Assembly (NCBI GenBank): GCA_964020155.1
Contig: OZ026557.1
Coordinates: forward strand, 552,501-616,500
Length of the DNA: 64,000 nt
Reading direction: 5' to 3'
Source: Chondrilla cf. caribensis
Taxonomy: Eukaryota; Porifera; Demospongiae; Chondrillida; Chondrillidae
Shown here: piece after piece, positions 13,270 through 28,742 of the stretch
Layout: every line of letters starts with the position of its first letter
Position numbering within the stretch: position 1 is the stretch's first letter
Translations under genes and position numbers: made by a program
Notes under the pieces: generated by a model
What the model was told of the DNA's origin: nothing
Databases searched by the model: none
The model's input: only the letters and a program-made list of their open reading frames with translations

Positions 13270-15316
13270 GATGGTACATACATACATACTGATTCTTCCT
13301 CACTTCAGTACTTCAAGGAGGACAATCTGGTTCTCCTGAATTACAAGCAAAAAGAAGTTCTGTTTCAATTGTGGGCCTGCCGACCACTGCCCAGTGATGC
13401 CACTGTCAAAATTGCCGTCTTCCATCAAAAGCCTCATGAAAGAAACATCCCCATCAAGATGTGTGCGAACGACAGTACACTGTATCAAACAGACAAATAC
13501 GTCCACACTGCAATGAATGGGAGTTGGTATGAACAGCATTATGGACATGATGTAGTGGTTGTGCCCATAAATTCATTCGTACAGAAGAACAAAGGTGTGT
13601 ACTGACACAGACATTAACACATTGCAGTATTGTACAGAATTTATGTCTAGTTCTTTTCTTGATTTCATGAAATTTATAGAGATAAACGTTGAAACTGGAA
13701 AAACTGGTGTAGGCTACACAGGGAAGTTCTTTCTTCCATGCAAAACACACGATGTTATCAAAAGTAACAAGTCACATGTCATTATGGTGGCCTCTCTGGA
13801 AATCCCCCAAGAAATACCATGGTTAGTTTGCTTGATATGGCACACATCTACTAAACACTGCATATTACAGTATATACAGTAGTACATGCATTGTTTGTAG
13901 GTAATACTATGTACATATGTATACATGCATTAAATTATATGCAGGATGCAAGACACTGCCATAGCAACGGTGAAGGTGCGTGTGTGCAGTACTCCGGGAA
14001 GGGAGTTGAGGGACCTGTACACCACACTGAGGAGAGACATGGAGCCCACATCCTCTGATCAAGCTACTAAAGATGCCCAACCTGGTGGTGGCTGGGGAAA
14101 AGGGAGAAAGAGAGAGAGACGAACAGGTACAGAGGGACCCTGGTGTGGAGACCACCACTTGCATGCATGGAGGGGGAGTGACCTTGATACACAAAATACC
14201 CACACAAACACAATCATGGTACACTACATACACGTGTCATTCTGTACGCCACACACATACAAGGGTCTGGTCCTGTACACCACACACATACGAGGGTCTG
14301 GTCCTGTACACCACACAAATACGAGGGTCTGGTCCTGTACACCACATATGAGTGTCTGGTCCTGTACACCACACACATATGAGGGTCTGGTCCTGTACAC
14401 CACACACATATGAGGGTCTGGTCCTGTACACCACACACATATGAGGGTCTGGTCCTGTACACCACACACATATGAGTGTCTGGTCCTATACACCACACAC
14501 ATATGAGGGTCTGGTCCTGTACACCACACACATATGAGGGTCTGGTCCTGTACACCACACACATACGAGGGTATGGTCCTATACACCACACACATATGAG
14601 GGTCTGGTCCTGTACACCACACACATATGAGGGTCTGGTCCTGTACACCACACAAATACGAGGGTCTGGTCCTATACACCACACACATATGAGGGTCTGG
14701 TCCTATACACCACACACATATGAGGGTCTGGTCCTATACACCACACACATATGATTGTCTGGTCCAATACACCACACACATATGAGTGTCTGGTCCTATA
14801 CACCAAACACATACGAGGGTCTGGTCCTGTACACCACACACATACGAGGGTCTGGTCCTGTACACCACACACATATGACGGTCTGGTCCTGTACACCACA
14901 CACATATGACGGTCTGGTCCTGTACACCACACACATATGACGGTCTGGTCCTGTACACCACACACATATGACGGTCTGGTCCTGTACACCACACACATAT
15001 GACGGTCTGGTCCTGTACACCACACACATATGACGGTCTGGTCCTGTATGCCACACACTGAACAAGGACCTGATCCCATCCGCCACATACTCTATCCACA
15101 CGACAGCTAGAGTTTACATAATATCATAATCGACATACTGTACATCTATCATGTTACAGCTACACTGTGTGAAGATGATGGGCAACCTCTGGGCAAAATT
15201 CCTGCCGAAACTGACATAAGGATGGTATGTACTGTACGTACAAGTGTAGGTATTTTAAAGTATTTATGTAATATATGCATGTACTGTATGTGAACACAAC
15301 CACACACACAGTTAGT

Positions 15317-15374
<58 letters not shown>

Positions 15375-15819
15375 CATACATACACATCTACATGCCATAA
15401 AATCATACTATCATTTAATTCTACCCACAGTGTCAAACCACTTGCTGTCAGGAGATACAACGTGAGATGGAAACACTAAGGGATGACATGAAAGCAATTA
15501 TGGAGCGATTCCAGATTATAATAAACAAGGTACGTACAGTATAACACACATGCATTATAGTAGCCTGGTTGTGTACCAACTACCCAGACACGTGAAGGCA
15601 GGAATATTTCAACCATTCTTATAATTTGAGGCAGACAAAACTTTACTTGGACATCCGTTGTTACAAGCACATATAAACAAACAGTACATACGTATATACA
15701 GTACAACACTCGTATGTTTTATAATGTACAATTATGTACACAATATATATGTAGTGTGTGTTCTCCTGTAGTATATACATACATACATACATACATACAT
15801 ACATACATACATACATACA

Positions 15820-15853
<34 letters not shown>

Positions 15854-16071
15854 CATACATACATACTACACACATACATACATACATATATACATACATA
15901 CGTACATATGTATGTACATACAGTACATACAAATGTAGGTACATAGATATGAATACCAGTACACATGAATTGTTGACAAGACTACGTATTGTATTGAGTT
16001 ACACTGCCACTTCTCCACACTAGCATTCTCAGTGCTCCGTGATGTCACGCCAGGAGGGAGAATTGAACTGA
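10434..16071 (+). CDS. p53/p63/p73-family transcription factor, gene A
   Basis: Sequence-specific transcription factor of the p53 family, expected in the nucleus. Ten coding exons: 10434-10484, 12085-12131, 12287-12344, 12618-12656, 13309-13594, 13680-13821, 13945-14126, 15160-15224, 15431-15529, 16024-16071. Every junction keeps frame, giving 338 aa. The DNA-binding domain runs from KYGWCFNHEEK through VLFQLWACRPLPSD and VVVVPINSF to YTGKFFLPC and VKVRVCSTPGREL, aligning with the p53 strands around QLW, VVVP, YMC and RVCACPGRD. The Arg of RVC and the Arg of PGR are kept. Of the four zinc ligands, the two Cys (MCAND, LPCKTHD) remain while the His and last Cys positions are Asp. A basic run (GRKRERR) follows, then a short helix (EIQREMETLRDDMKAIMERF) in place of a recognisable tetramerisation domain. 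There is no proline-rich N-terminus. Intron 7 is filled by a 31-bp minisatellite. Confidence 0.82.
11171..11212. repeat. Perfect 19-bp-arm hairpin
   Basis: ATAGACACTCTATACTACG is followed by a 4-base loop and its exact reverse complement. It lies in intron 1 of p53-family gene A. Confidence 0.95.
11253..11303. repeat. Imperfect 51-nt hairpin
   Basis: TTTAGCGAT ... CACCT ... GGGC-TCC-GCCC ... AGGTG ... ATCGCTAAA: three paired blocks nest around a 3-base loop. It sits 41 bp after the perfect hairpin, in the same intron. Confidence 0.85.
11885..11963. mobile_element. Short pogo/Tigger-like MITE
   Basis: About 79 bp bounded by inverted copies of CCTCACTTATCC; the right end continues as GAGGTCTGACTG followed by TA, the form seen at pogo/Tigger-class ends. 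The left end is degraded. Confidence 0.5.
12177..12258. repeat. (GT)n microsatellite
   Basis: GT repeat filling gene A intron 2, beginning within 45 bases of the donor at 12132. Confidence 0.95.
12706..13265. repeat. Compound (CA)n / (CAGCA)n microsatellite
   Basis: CA tracts alternate with GCACAGCACAG runs through gene A intron 4, with a repeated sub-block GCATGCATGCACGC near 12979 and 13153 showing internal duplication. Long Cys/Val or His/Thr open frames here are artefacts. Confidence 0.95.
14245..15055. repeat. 31-bp minisatellite (~26 copies)
   Basis: Unit contains GGTCTGGTCCTGTACACCAC followed by ACACATATGAG. It fills most of gene A intron 7. Variants include TATGAG, TACGAG and, in the last six units, TATGACG, which suggests local homogenisation. 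The 93-nt supra-period leaves open frames in the antisense direction that are not genes. Confidence 0.95.
15320..15371. repeat. (CA)n microsatellite
   Basis: CA repeat in gene A intron 8, ending 60 bases before the exon at 15431. Confidence 0.95.
15774..15902. repeat. (ATAC)n tetranucleotide repeat
   Basis: Tandem ATAC/ACAT units with a few interruptions, in the last intron of gene A. Confidence 0.95.
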
Positions 16072-17110
16072 ACGGAGATGTCTCCAACATTTTACATTGA
16101 CTGCTGTTTAACATTCTACATTTGAACTATTTTTGTACTTTTTGTAGTAGAGTTGAATGTGAGAACCCTTCACATAGTGAAGTATGAACATGTATGCACT
16201 ATAGCACATGTATTTGTGTGCTTAGACATATGTACGTAGTTATTTTTGTATTACGTATGAACATGTAACAAATAGCACATGCAACATATGTACGTATGTA
16301 CATGTTAATAATTATCTACATGTAGTATTGTACGTTCATTTTCGTTTGAGGTTCCCATTGGTAGTCAATAGATAAACAGGCTTCAATGTACAAGTTAGGC
16401 ATTCCACAAAAAAGATCGCCCCAGATATTTTCAGGTGGTGAGAATGACGATCAATCAGACAACATGACACAATGATGTAATCCAGTCTACACTACATATG
16501 CCATGCTGAAGACATGTATAATATTACGTATGTTAGAAATTTGGCGGGATTTTTGGTGTGCACTCGACTTCTTATCATACAGAGGTCATGAACCACATCT
16601 ATGAATATTGTTATTCTAAGGACCTCTTTACCTCTGAGCTCAACAAGATGACATCACGTTAATGGACGTGTTTGTATGCTAACTATGCTGCATCATGGCC
16701 AGTCATCGTGGAATTGACCAATCATCTTGTGCCCAGACATCCAAAGGTAAACAAACCCGGGGAAATCCCCTCCTTTTTCCCCTTCCACACCCCCTACAAC
16801 ACCCCCCTCTGACTTCTATTGGGGACAGTACATACCTCAGATACCATCCCATACATGGCATAATCCTATACTGAAATTCTATGTACAGTGTTTGTGTTGA
16901 TGTACACAGTACTAGCATATATACTGCATATAATGGATAGGCATATGAATATATACTTGAGTAGGAAGGGAATTGATGAGGGGAAGTCCCAGGGGAAAAT
17001 GATTAGGTAACCGCTATATAATCCACTTGAAGTGAAGAGTTTATTGCATTAGTGAAGATGAGCTGTAATCTAACTCTTCAATGCAATTCAGCCATAACTA
17101 CCACAAAGAA
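16072..17110. other. 3' flank of gene A, repeat-rich, no gene seen
   Basis: AT-rich DNA with many TACATGTAC and ACGTATGTAC words, then from about 16750 the segment related to 9390-9660. No convincing exon on either strand. Confidence 0.6.
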
Positions 17111-17114
17111 AGTA

Positions 17115-17960
17115 CACACAGTGTGTATAGTATGCACAGTACACACAGTACACACAGTACATACAGTACACACAGTACACACAGTACACACAGTACATAC
17201 AGTACACACAGTATATACAGTACACACAGTATATACAGTACACACAGTACAGTACACACAGTACACACAGTACACACAATACACACAGTACACACAGTAC
17301 ATACAGTACACACAGTATACACAGCACATACAGTACACACAGTACATACAGTACACACAGTACACACAGTAAACACAATATATACATGTACAGTACACAC
17401 AGTACATACAGTACACACAGTACATACAGTACATACAGTACATACAGTACATACAGTACACACAGTACATACAGTACATACAGTACATACAGTACACACA
17501 GTACACACAGTAAACACAATATATACATGTACAGTACACACAGTACATACAGTACATACAGTACACAATATATATACAGTACATACAGTACACACAGTAC
17601 ATACAGTACATACAGTACATACAGTACACAATATATATACAGTACATACAGTACACACAGTACATACAGTACACACAGTACATACAGTACACAATATATA
17701 TACAGTACATACAGTACATACAGTACACACAGTACACAATATATATACAGTACATACAGTACATACAGTACACACAGTACACACAGTACATACAGTACAT
17801 ACAGTACACACAGTACACAATATATATACAGTACATACAGTACATACAGTACACACAGTACATACAGTACATACAGTACACACAGTACACACAGTACATA
17901 CAGTACATACAGTACACACAGTACACACAGTAACTACAGTACACAATATATATACAGTAT
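17115..17960. repeat. Decamer satellite, CAGTACACAC / CAGTACATAC
   Basis: Head-to-tail 10-bp units, with occasional AATATATATA replacement units at irregular spacing. The same decamer, in the same orientation, forms the arrays at 18220-18672, 22128-22630 and 29462-29960. Confidence 0.95.
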
Positions 17961-18219
17961 ACATGCAAGCGTGACCAACCTACAGCTCAACAATGAACAC
18001 AATCAGATGTATGATCAGTTTCTCTTTGCTGAAGTCTCAGATTTGAGCTATCAGGGGCACCAGATCATCTAAGGGTCGTCCCATCCACTGCCCTTATATA
18101 ATTTAATCAAACAATAACATGATTGTGATAATAATTATAGGTTGCATTTATGTGGTTTAATAATCTACAGTTATCATTGTAATTTATCATTGTGATAATC
18201 ATGTATGAAAAAAACAAAA
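17961..18219. other. Unique spacer between decamer arrays
   Basis: About 260 bp of non-repeat DNA ending in an A-rich run. It shares only short words (AGGGGCAC, CACTGCCC, ATTTA) with the 3' end of the adjacent retrotransposon, so it may be a truncated relative; this is weak. Confidence 0.4.
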
Positions 18220-18672
18220 AAATACACACAGTACACACAGTACATACAGTACACACAGTACACACAGTACATACAGTACACACAGTACATACAGTACACA
18301 CAGTACAGTACACACAGTACATACAGTACATACAGCACACACAGTACATATAGTACACACAGTACATACAGTACATACAGTACACACAGTACACACAGTA
18401 CATACAGTACACACAGTACACACAGTACATACAGTACACACAGTACACACAGTACATACAGTACACACAGTACACACAGTACACACAGTACACACAGTAC
18501 ATACAGTACACACAGTACACACAGTACATACAGTACACACAGTACATACAGTACACACAGTACACACAGTACATATAGTACACACAGTACACACAGTACA
18601 TACAGTACACACAGTACACACAGTACATACAGTACACACAGTACATACAGTACATACAGCACACACAGTACA
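18220..18672. repeat. Decamer satellite, 3' side of retrotransposon
   Basis: About 45 units of CAGTACAYAC directly abutting the retrotransposon's 3' end. Confidence 0.95.
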
Positions 18673-18673
18673 T

Positions 18674-21600
18674 ATAGTCAATCATTATTATTATATCAAA
18701 TAAGGGGCACACATGCGCACTGCCCATAATTACACTAAATTTACTAATAAAGATTAGTTTGACAGAAAAAGAACATTAATTTGAGTGGTATATATACTTA
18801 AAATTGCATGGGCAAAAATCATAAATAACTGTATGCATTGTGAGCTCATATATAAAGGAGAGAACAAATGAGATTTTAAAATTTAAGTAACTATACTCTC
18901 AACCTAGATTCAGCGATAGTTAGATCGATAGATTCTGGCAGTCTCGGAGGATAGTGGTACCTTGATCCTCTTAGGCACATAATTGCGGATCGAATGAGTG
19001 AAAAATTGAGTTGACATCTCATCCAGCCAATAGTGCATTGATAAGACATCTTTCTTCTTTCAGCAATCATTGAAGCCAATCGTTTGTAGAAGATGTCAGC
19101 TGCCTTGCCGATTCCACCAGACGTACTGAATATTAGGGGTGTGAAATTTCCCAATTCTACTTCAGTAATCCTCTGTTCGTATGCACGTTTCTTGATTCTT
19201 TCATGGTGTTTATAGCAAGAGGGTAGTGGGAATCTTCGGTTTGAGGGTGCGAAAGGGTTGAATACCTTGATATCAAAAAATGCACGTTGGTGTGTTCCCC
19301 AGAATCCTCCAGCTAAAATGTCAGCTCGTGCCTGGTCTTCCTTGTTGGCTGTAGCATGTCTGAGATCATGTCCCTCAAGTGGCTGTAGTTCCGGCTCAGT
19401 GCTTACATCCTTGCATACTTCAGATAGGAGACTTGCTGTAATGTCTCGTAATTCATTATGCCTATGCGTCGGGTAGGCACCTTTTGGGCAGCTGAGAGCA
19501 TGCTCAATTGAGAAAGCTTCTTTACACGCACATTTGGTAGGAAGTGAATTTGGCAACCAATTGTATCTTAATGCCAGGGCGTCCCGAAAGGCACTTCGAT
19601 AAAGAGCAAATCCATGTTTTTCCAAAGGGAGGGTGGTAAGCCAAATGGAAGCTCCCTTTTCTTTGGCAAGATCGACACATCTTCTGAGCGAGTCATCTAG
19701 CTCGATGTCATCAGCAGTCTTATCATAGTGTGCTCTCTTCTCTTTCTTTATTTCTTCTTTCAGACTCTTCATATTCATCCATACGTCGCTAGGGCATTGT
19801 TGTTTTTGCTGTATGATCATTTCAACTAGAGGTTTTGTGATCTTTTCAGAATTATGATGTTGGATGGAGGATATCTTTGTCGGATTTATTATACCTAGTC
19901 CACCCAAGCGGCAAGGAAGGGCTAAAAGATCTCTTTCGGAGTCAGATATGGCATTTCTCCCGGTTATAGCTGGTATGAGCTTCATTCTGATCTTTTCTTC
20001 CAAGGGGGTCAGTAATTGAGAGATGTCGGGAACTGTTCTCAGTACATATAGCCATTTGCTAGTAATCCCATGTACAAGGGCAGAATAGGCAGAGTGAGGC
20101 TCTCTTCTTGCAATCTCAGACAGTTTCTCGATCTCTAGACACCAATCATCAATCTTTGCTTCCATAAATTTCTCTAGGAATTCTTCTGACCCTAATGCAG
20201 CTCCAAGATGTTTGCGGCCACTAGTGGTTATGTTGACTCCACTGTACTTAAACATTTCCTTTGCCATTTCTTCATTCTCATCTTTAACAATAAGCCACGT
20301 CTTCTGTGGATTAGGATAATATCCATAAGCTGGTCCTAGTTCAAGTAATTTTTCCCACCATTCCTTCAATTGTGGAACGGAGCCACCGGCAGCAGCATCA
20401 TCAGCGAACCAGATCTGTTTTGCATTGTCTAGTTTCCAAATGAGGGGGAGTATTCCTATAGCATACATTGACATTGCAAGGGGGTCTCCTTGCATAGTCC
20501 CTTCGCACGATTTCAAGGTCTGGTCTTCGATAAATAGATCACCATCCCCTCTATATATGTTGGTGAGGACCGTCGCGATTGATGGACACAGAGAGTGTAT
20601 GTTGATCAAAGCGGTCTGTCGATTTAGCAGATTAAAGGCATTCTTGGCATCTACTAAGAGTGCTGCTTCAGTATTGACATTTTCAAAGATTTCTTTCGTG
20701 GCGTGGACACCAGCCTCACATCCCCCTTCTTGCCCAGCGCAGAGCTGGATACTTCCGGCAACTTCCTTTACTTCGTCTTTGACAACTGCAAGGATAGCTT
20801 TGCTAATAATGCGTCTCGCGGTTTCTCCGATTGCAATTGGCCTAACTCCTGGTAATTTGTCAATTGCGATGAGTCTGGAAGCGATTAAGCTGGTAATACC
20901 TTCTGGATCAACATACTCACCACTCAGCTTCTTTGCGACCTGTGCCAGGCTATTACATAGATTGGATGAATGGCGTTGGAAGGAGGTGCATAGCCTTTTC
21001 CATCCCGCAGCATCTATACCGGAGGGACCAGCTGCACCATTTGTGGACAAGGCGGCTCTCCTGATGGCATCACCATTGATGGCCTCAAATATAACAGGGT
21101 GAAAATCTCTTTTCTTCTCAGTGATGATAACATTGCTGCGAACTGGGGCTTTCTTGGGGTGCTTGGACTTCAATTCATCAAGGACCGTCCATTCGGCATC
21201 AGATTTGTGGTCTAATTTCCTACTTGTATCTAGGATGGATCCTTCAAGTTTTGATATCAACCTTAGTGCACTTCGAGTTTTTCCTTGCCTCATAAACTTT
21301 GAGAAGGATTTTGAAATCTCGTCATCATTAATGGTCCTCTTCTTTCTGCTAATTCTCTGTTGCAGGCTTCTTCCCTCAAGTAAGAGCCCCGAAATGTTAC
21401 CCTGTTTCCATTCATCCAGTCGTCTCTCAAGACACTTCACATGATCCTTGGCTGTAGATTTAGCATGAGGTTTCTGAAGTAGGAGAGCAGGCATTGTCAT
21501 CGCTGCCATTAGTGCAATCGATTCCAGAGCGGTAGATTCAGCGTATTCACAAAACATTCGCGACAATTCGTCCACAAATCGCTCTCCGACTTTTCCTGAG

Positions 21601-22122
21601 GGCACAAGGAAGATATTTCGTTTCCACTTCACAACTTCTCTATAAGCGGACTCAATACTTCTTTTAAAGGAAACACCATCTATTGAACCATTCCACTTAA
21701 AGTTGCAGTCGGTCATTTTGTTGAACGGCGGTAGAGAGTAGTTGACGTCCGAGGCAGAAACTCGGGGGTCCGGTCGACTGACATGTGTGTTATGGTCTTG
21801 GTCTCTTCTGGCAGCGTTTGTTTCTTGGGTTCCAGCTTCTCCATATATGTCATCTTGATTTGCGCTAAGGATCGGTTCAGAATGATTCCGGCAGTTCCCA
21901 TTCTTTTTTTGGGGCACAATTCGAGCAGGTTCTCTTACTCTTTACACATACGCAGTTCACGCAACGTCCGCGGCTGTTACAGGCGCAGCAGACTGACATT
22001 CTATTATAGGTCTACTAATCAATCGAGTAGAGGTACCTCAGGAAAATTGTCTCGATCAGAAAGGGGTAAGAATTCCTTCGAAACAATCAGCGCGATAATG
22101 AAATGACGCCATTTTTCTTCTC
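18674..22122 (-). mobile_element. Non-LTR retrotransposon with restriction-like endonuclease, full-length
   Basis: About 3.45 kb element on the minus strand holding one intact 1008-codon frame (18891-21917), with roughly 200 bp of sequence on each side before decamer satellite resumes. No long terminal repeats are seen. The right boundary is near CTTCTCACTC / ACACAGTATATAG and the left near ATATAG / TCAATCATTATT; exact ends and any target duplication cannot be set because the target is itself a repeat. Confidence 0.85.
18891..21917 (-). CDS. Reverse transcriptase with CCHC finger and PD-(D/E)XK endonuclease
   Basis: Single 1008-aa polyprotein of an early-branching LINE type, which would copy its RNA by target-primed reverse transcription. 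Reverse-transcriptase motifs: GPSGIDAAGWKRL near 297-309, GVRPIAIGETARRII near 357-371, motif A LVDAKNAF at 421-428, motif B MQGDPLAMSMYA at 475-486, and motif C WFADDAAAGG at 503-512 with the catalytic Asp pair at 506-507. A C-x-C-x7-H-x3-C finger lies at 796-810. Downstream, RADI (864-867) and FFDIKVF (880-886) fit a restriction-like endonuclease with Asp866, Asp882 and Lys884. No apurinic endonuclease domain and no integrase were seen. The undisrupted frame argues for recent activity. The start was taken as the first Met of the frame; residues 1-60 are low in recognisable content. Confidence 0.9.
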   Translation of the reverse strand: MPQKKNGNCRNHSEPILSANQDDIYGEAGTQETNAARRDQDHNTHVSRPDPRVSASDVNYSLPPFNKMTDCNFKWNGSIDGVSFKRSIESAYREVVKWKRNIFLVPSGKVGERFVDELSRMFCEYAESTALESIALMAAMTMPALLLQKPHAKSTAKDHVKCLERRLDEWKQGNISGLLLEGRSLQQRISRKKRTINDDEISKSFSKFMRQGKTRSALRLISKLEGSILDTSRKLDHKSDAEWTVLDELKSKHPKKAPVRSNVIITEKKRDFHPVIFEAINGDAIRRAALSTNGAAGPSGIDAAGWKRLCTSFQRHSSNLCNSLAQVAKKLSGEYVDPEGITSLIASRLIAIDKLPGVRPIAIGETARRIISKAILAVVKDEVKEVAGSIQLCAGQEGGCEAGVHATKEIFENVNTEAALLVDAKNAFNLLNRQTALINIHSLCPSIATVLTNIYRGDGDLFIEDQTLKSCEGTMQGDPLAMSMYAIGILPLIWKLDNAKQIWFADDAAAGGSVPQLKEWWEKLLELGPAYGYYPNPQKTWLIVKDENEEMAKEMFKYSGVNITTSGRKHLGAALGSEEFLEKFMEAKIDDWCLEIEKLSEIARREPHSAYSALVHGITSKWLYVLRTVPDISQLLTPLEEKIRMKLIPAITGRNAISDSERDLLALPCRLGGLGIINPTKISSIQHHNSEKITKPLVEMIIQQKQQCPSDVWMNMKSLKEEIKKEKRAHYDKTADDIELDDSLRRCVDLAKEKGASIWLTTLPLEKHGFALYRSAFRDALALRYNWLPNSLPTKCACKEAFSIEHALSCPKGAYPTHRHNELRDITASLLSEVCKDVSTEPELQPLEGHDLRHATANKEDQARADILAGGFWGTHQRAFFDIKVFNPFAPSNRRFPLPSCYKHHERIKKRAYEQRITEVELGNFTPLIFSTSGGIGKAADIFYKRLASMIAERRKMSYQCTIGWMRCQLNFSLIRSAIMCLRGSRYHYPPRLPESIDLTIAESRLRV

Positions 22123-22127
22123 ACTCA

Positions 22128-22630
22128 CACAGTATATAGTACATACAGTACATACAGTACACACAGTACACACAGTACATACAGTACACACAGTACACAC
22201 AGCACACACAGTACACACAGTACACACAGTACATACAGTACATACAGTACACACAGTACACACAGTACACACAGTACACACAGCACATACAGCACACACA
22301 GTACATACAGTACATACAGCACACACAGTACATACAGTACATACAGTACACACAGTACACACAGTACATACAGTACATACAGTACACACAGTACATACAG
22401 TACATACAGTACACACAGTACACACAGTACACACAGTACATACAGTACATACAGTACACACAGTACATACAGTACACACAGTACATACAGTACACACAGT
22501 ACATACAGTACACACAGTACATACAGTACATACAGTACACACAGTACACACAGTACACACAGTACATACAGTACACACAGTACACACAGTACATACAGTA
22601 CACACAGTACACAGTACACACAGAACATAC
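22128..22630. repeat. Decamer satellite, 5' side of retrotransposon
   Basis: About 50 units of CAGTACAYAC with some CAGCACAYAC variants, starting directly at the retrotransposon's 5' end. Confidence 0.95.
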
Positions 22631-23039
22631 AACGTATATAATCCTATCTACATGCATCGCTGATGAATAAACGCATATTCCATTCAGCGTGGACACCCTG
22701 TTCTCACGGAATAGTCTGCATGTATATATACATACTGTATAAGAGGTAAGCCATACAAGTGTGAATTCCAACCACACCCCCAAACAAGAACTAATGAATA
22801 TCATTAACAACCCGAACTAACAGTGAGCGTTTGGGAAAGGCAGCCTTCATCTTTGTTGCATATTTCTGTTCCACAACAGTTACATCATGTGTTGCATACA
22901 CATATCTGTGTATACATCACCAATTACATAGCACCTGGTATTGAGACATACAGCACAATACATATTTATACAGTATCATTAGTAATATGTACACCTACAG
23001 TAGTTTTAACAAAACAACGAATATTAATGACCTACAGAA

Positions 23040-23075
23040 GGCTATATATATAAGAGGCCTGCTCAGGCAAGCAAC
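23040..23075 (+). promoter_or_regulatory. Candidate core promoter of p53-family gene B
   Basis: TATATAAGAG at 23047-23056 is followed by CCTGCTCAGGCAAGC (23058-23072). Gene A has the parallel arrangement TATAAAAG then CCTGCCTGGGCATGCC, so the two promoters look paralogous. In gene B the downstream element has lost the CATG core, and no perfect p53 site was found upstream. Confidence 0.5.
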
Positions 23076-23148
23076 AGAACTGAGAGAAGGAAATTACCTT
23101 GGACAGTCCCTTACAGAGTGTTGTGTCATTCTATTCAGAAGAAAAGGA

Positions 23149-27667
<4,519 letters not shown>

Positions 27668-28742
27668 GAGGTACTGACACAGCGAACAAACCACACACAG
27701 AAGACTTTTTACAAATGCTACAACGATATCTACGTACATATGTAGGTAAGTAAAGTAGCATTGTACTGTATATGCAGTCACAAGTCAAATGGAGACCATC
27801 TTGATCAAATTAATACTGTATTCGCACCACCCCCACAAAATTGTTATCATCTATCACAATTTCCCACAGGAAAAGGTGCTAAAAATCATTCAGACATGCT
27901 GGCATGGTTGCCATCGGCAACAAGGACTATTTTTATAAGGAACACAAGTAACACATGTACATTCACATGCATATGTACAATACGCACACAACTACTTAAT
28001 TTAAGCTTATCTTTCTTATTATTTTTGGACATTTTTTAGGATACATTAGAGTACATTCTTTTATTGCTGAATTTTGTAGAAATAAATAAATCTAAAGAAT
28101 GCTGATAAAATGTGTGCTTGCATCAAAACTAATAATGTAATGTCATAAAAGTAATTAAAACCACTATTAATTGGAATTCATAATTTGGTGACAAAGTCAT
28201 GAACCTGGAGATGAACAGGAAGAATTCTCAAGATTAAAAATGGCTGTCATTGCCATGGTAACATGTATGCACCATTATATTATATTCCATTTCCAAATCT
28301 GAGGCTGAACAATTGAAATGAGAATGGAAACGGGTACATATCCCTTGAGCATTGAATTAGTAAGAGAACACAATTGAAGCCTATTTTGAACCGAGAATTT
28401 ACAATGAACTCCAGTAATCCACCACTGCTTTGTCCACCAAACCTTTCAACCTACCACCATTTCCCAGTACCAACATAGTATACAAGTACTAATGTATATC
28501 CGGTTAATCCTTAAACTCCTTAATCCATCTTAAGAATTTCGAGAATAAATTGTGGCAGGTTAACGAGAACTAACTGTTTCAAGTGTCCTCAATACAAGGA
28601 TTATTGTTGAGCCAATACACTGGGGCCTCCCTATCTCCTAACTTGGTCTTTACTATGTGTTCTTATTACAGAGGTTTACAGCTACGTACATTACAAAGGG
28701 TCCTGTGGTCACAAACACACACACAATCACACAGAAATATCT
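27668..28742. other. Convergent 3' flanks of p53 gene B and the kinase gene
   Basis: No exon seen. AAATAAATAAAT at about 28081 is the best polyadenylation signal for gene B. The rest is AT-rich DNA without a recognised feature. Confidence 0.55.

Noticed and set aside
14214..15101. Frames of 100-160 codons antisense to p53 gene A (CVVYRTRP repeats)
   Set aside because: Three 31-bp units make 93 nt, a multiple of three; a minisatellite artefact.
17078..18727. Open frames of several hundred codons with Cys/Val/Thr or His/Thr/Val patterns in the decamer arrays
   Set aside because: A 10-bp period without stops yields open frames in all phases; no splice sites or known domains.
20425..21444. Plus-strand frames of 107 and 225 codons opposite the retrotransposon
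   Set aside because: Shadows of the long minus-strand reading frame.
18674..22122. LTR retrotransposon or retrovirus-like element
   Set aside because: No terminal repeats, protease, RNase H or integrase; FADD with a CCHC finger and restriction-like nuclease indicates a non-LTR element.
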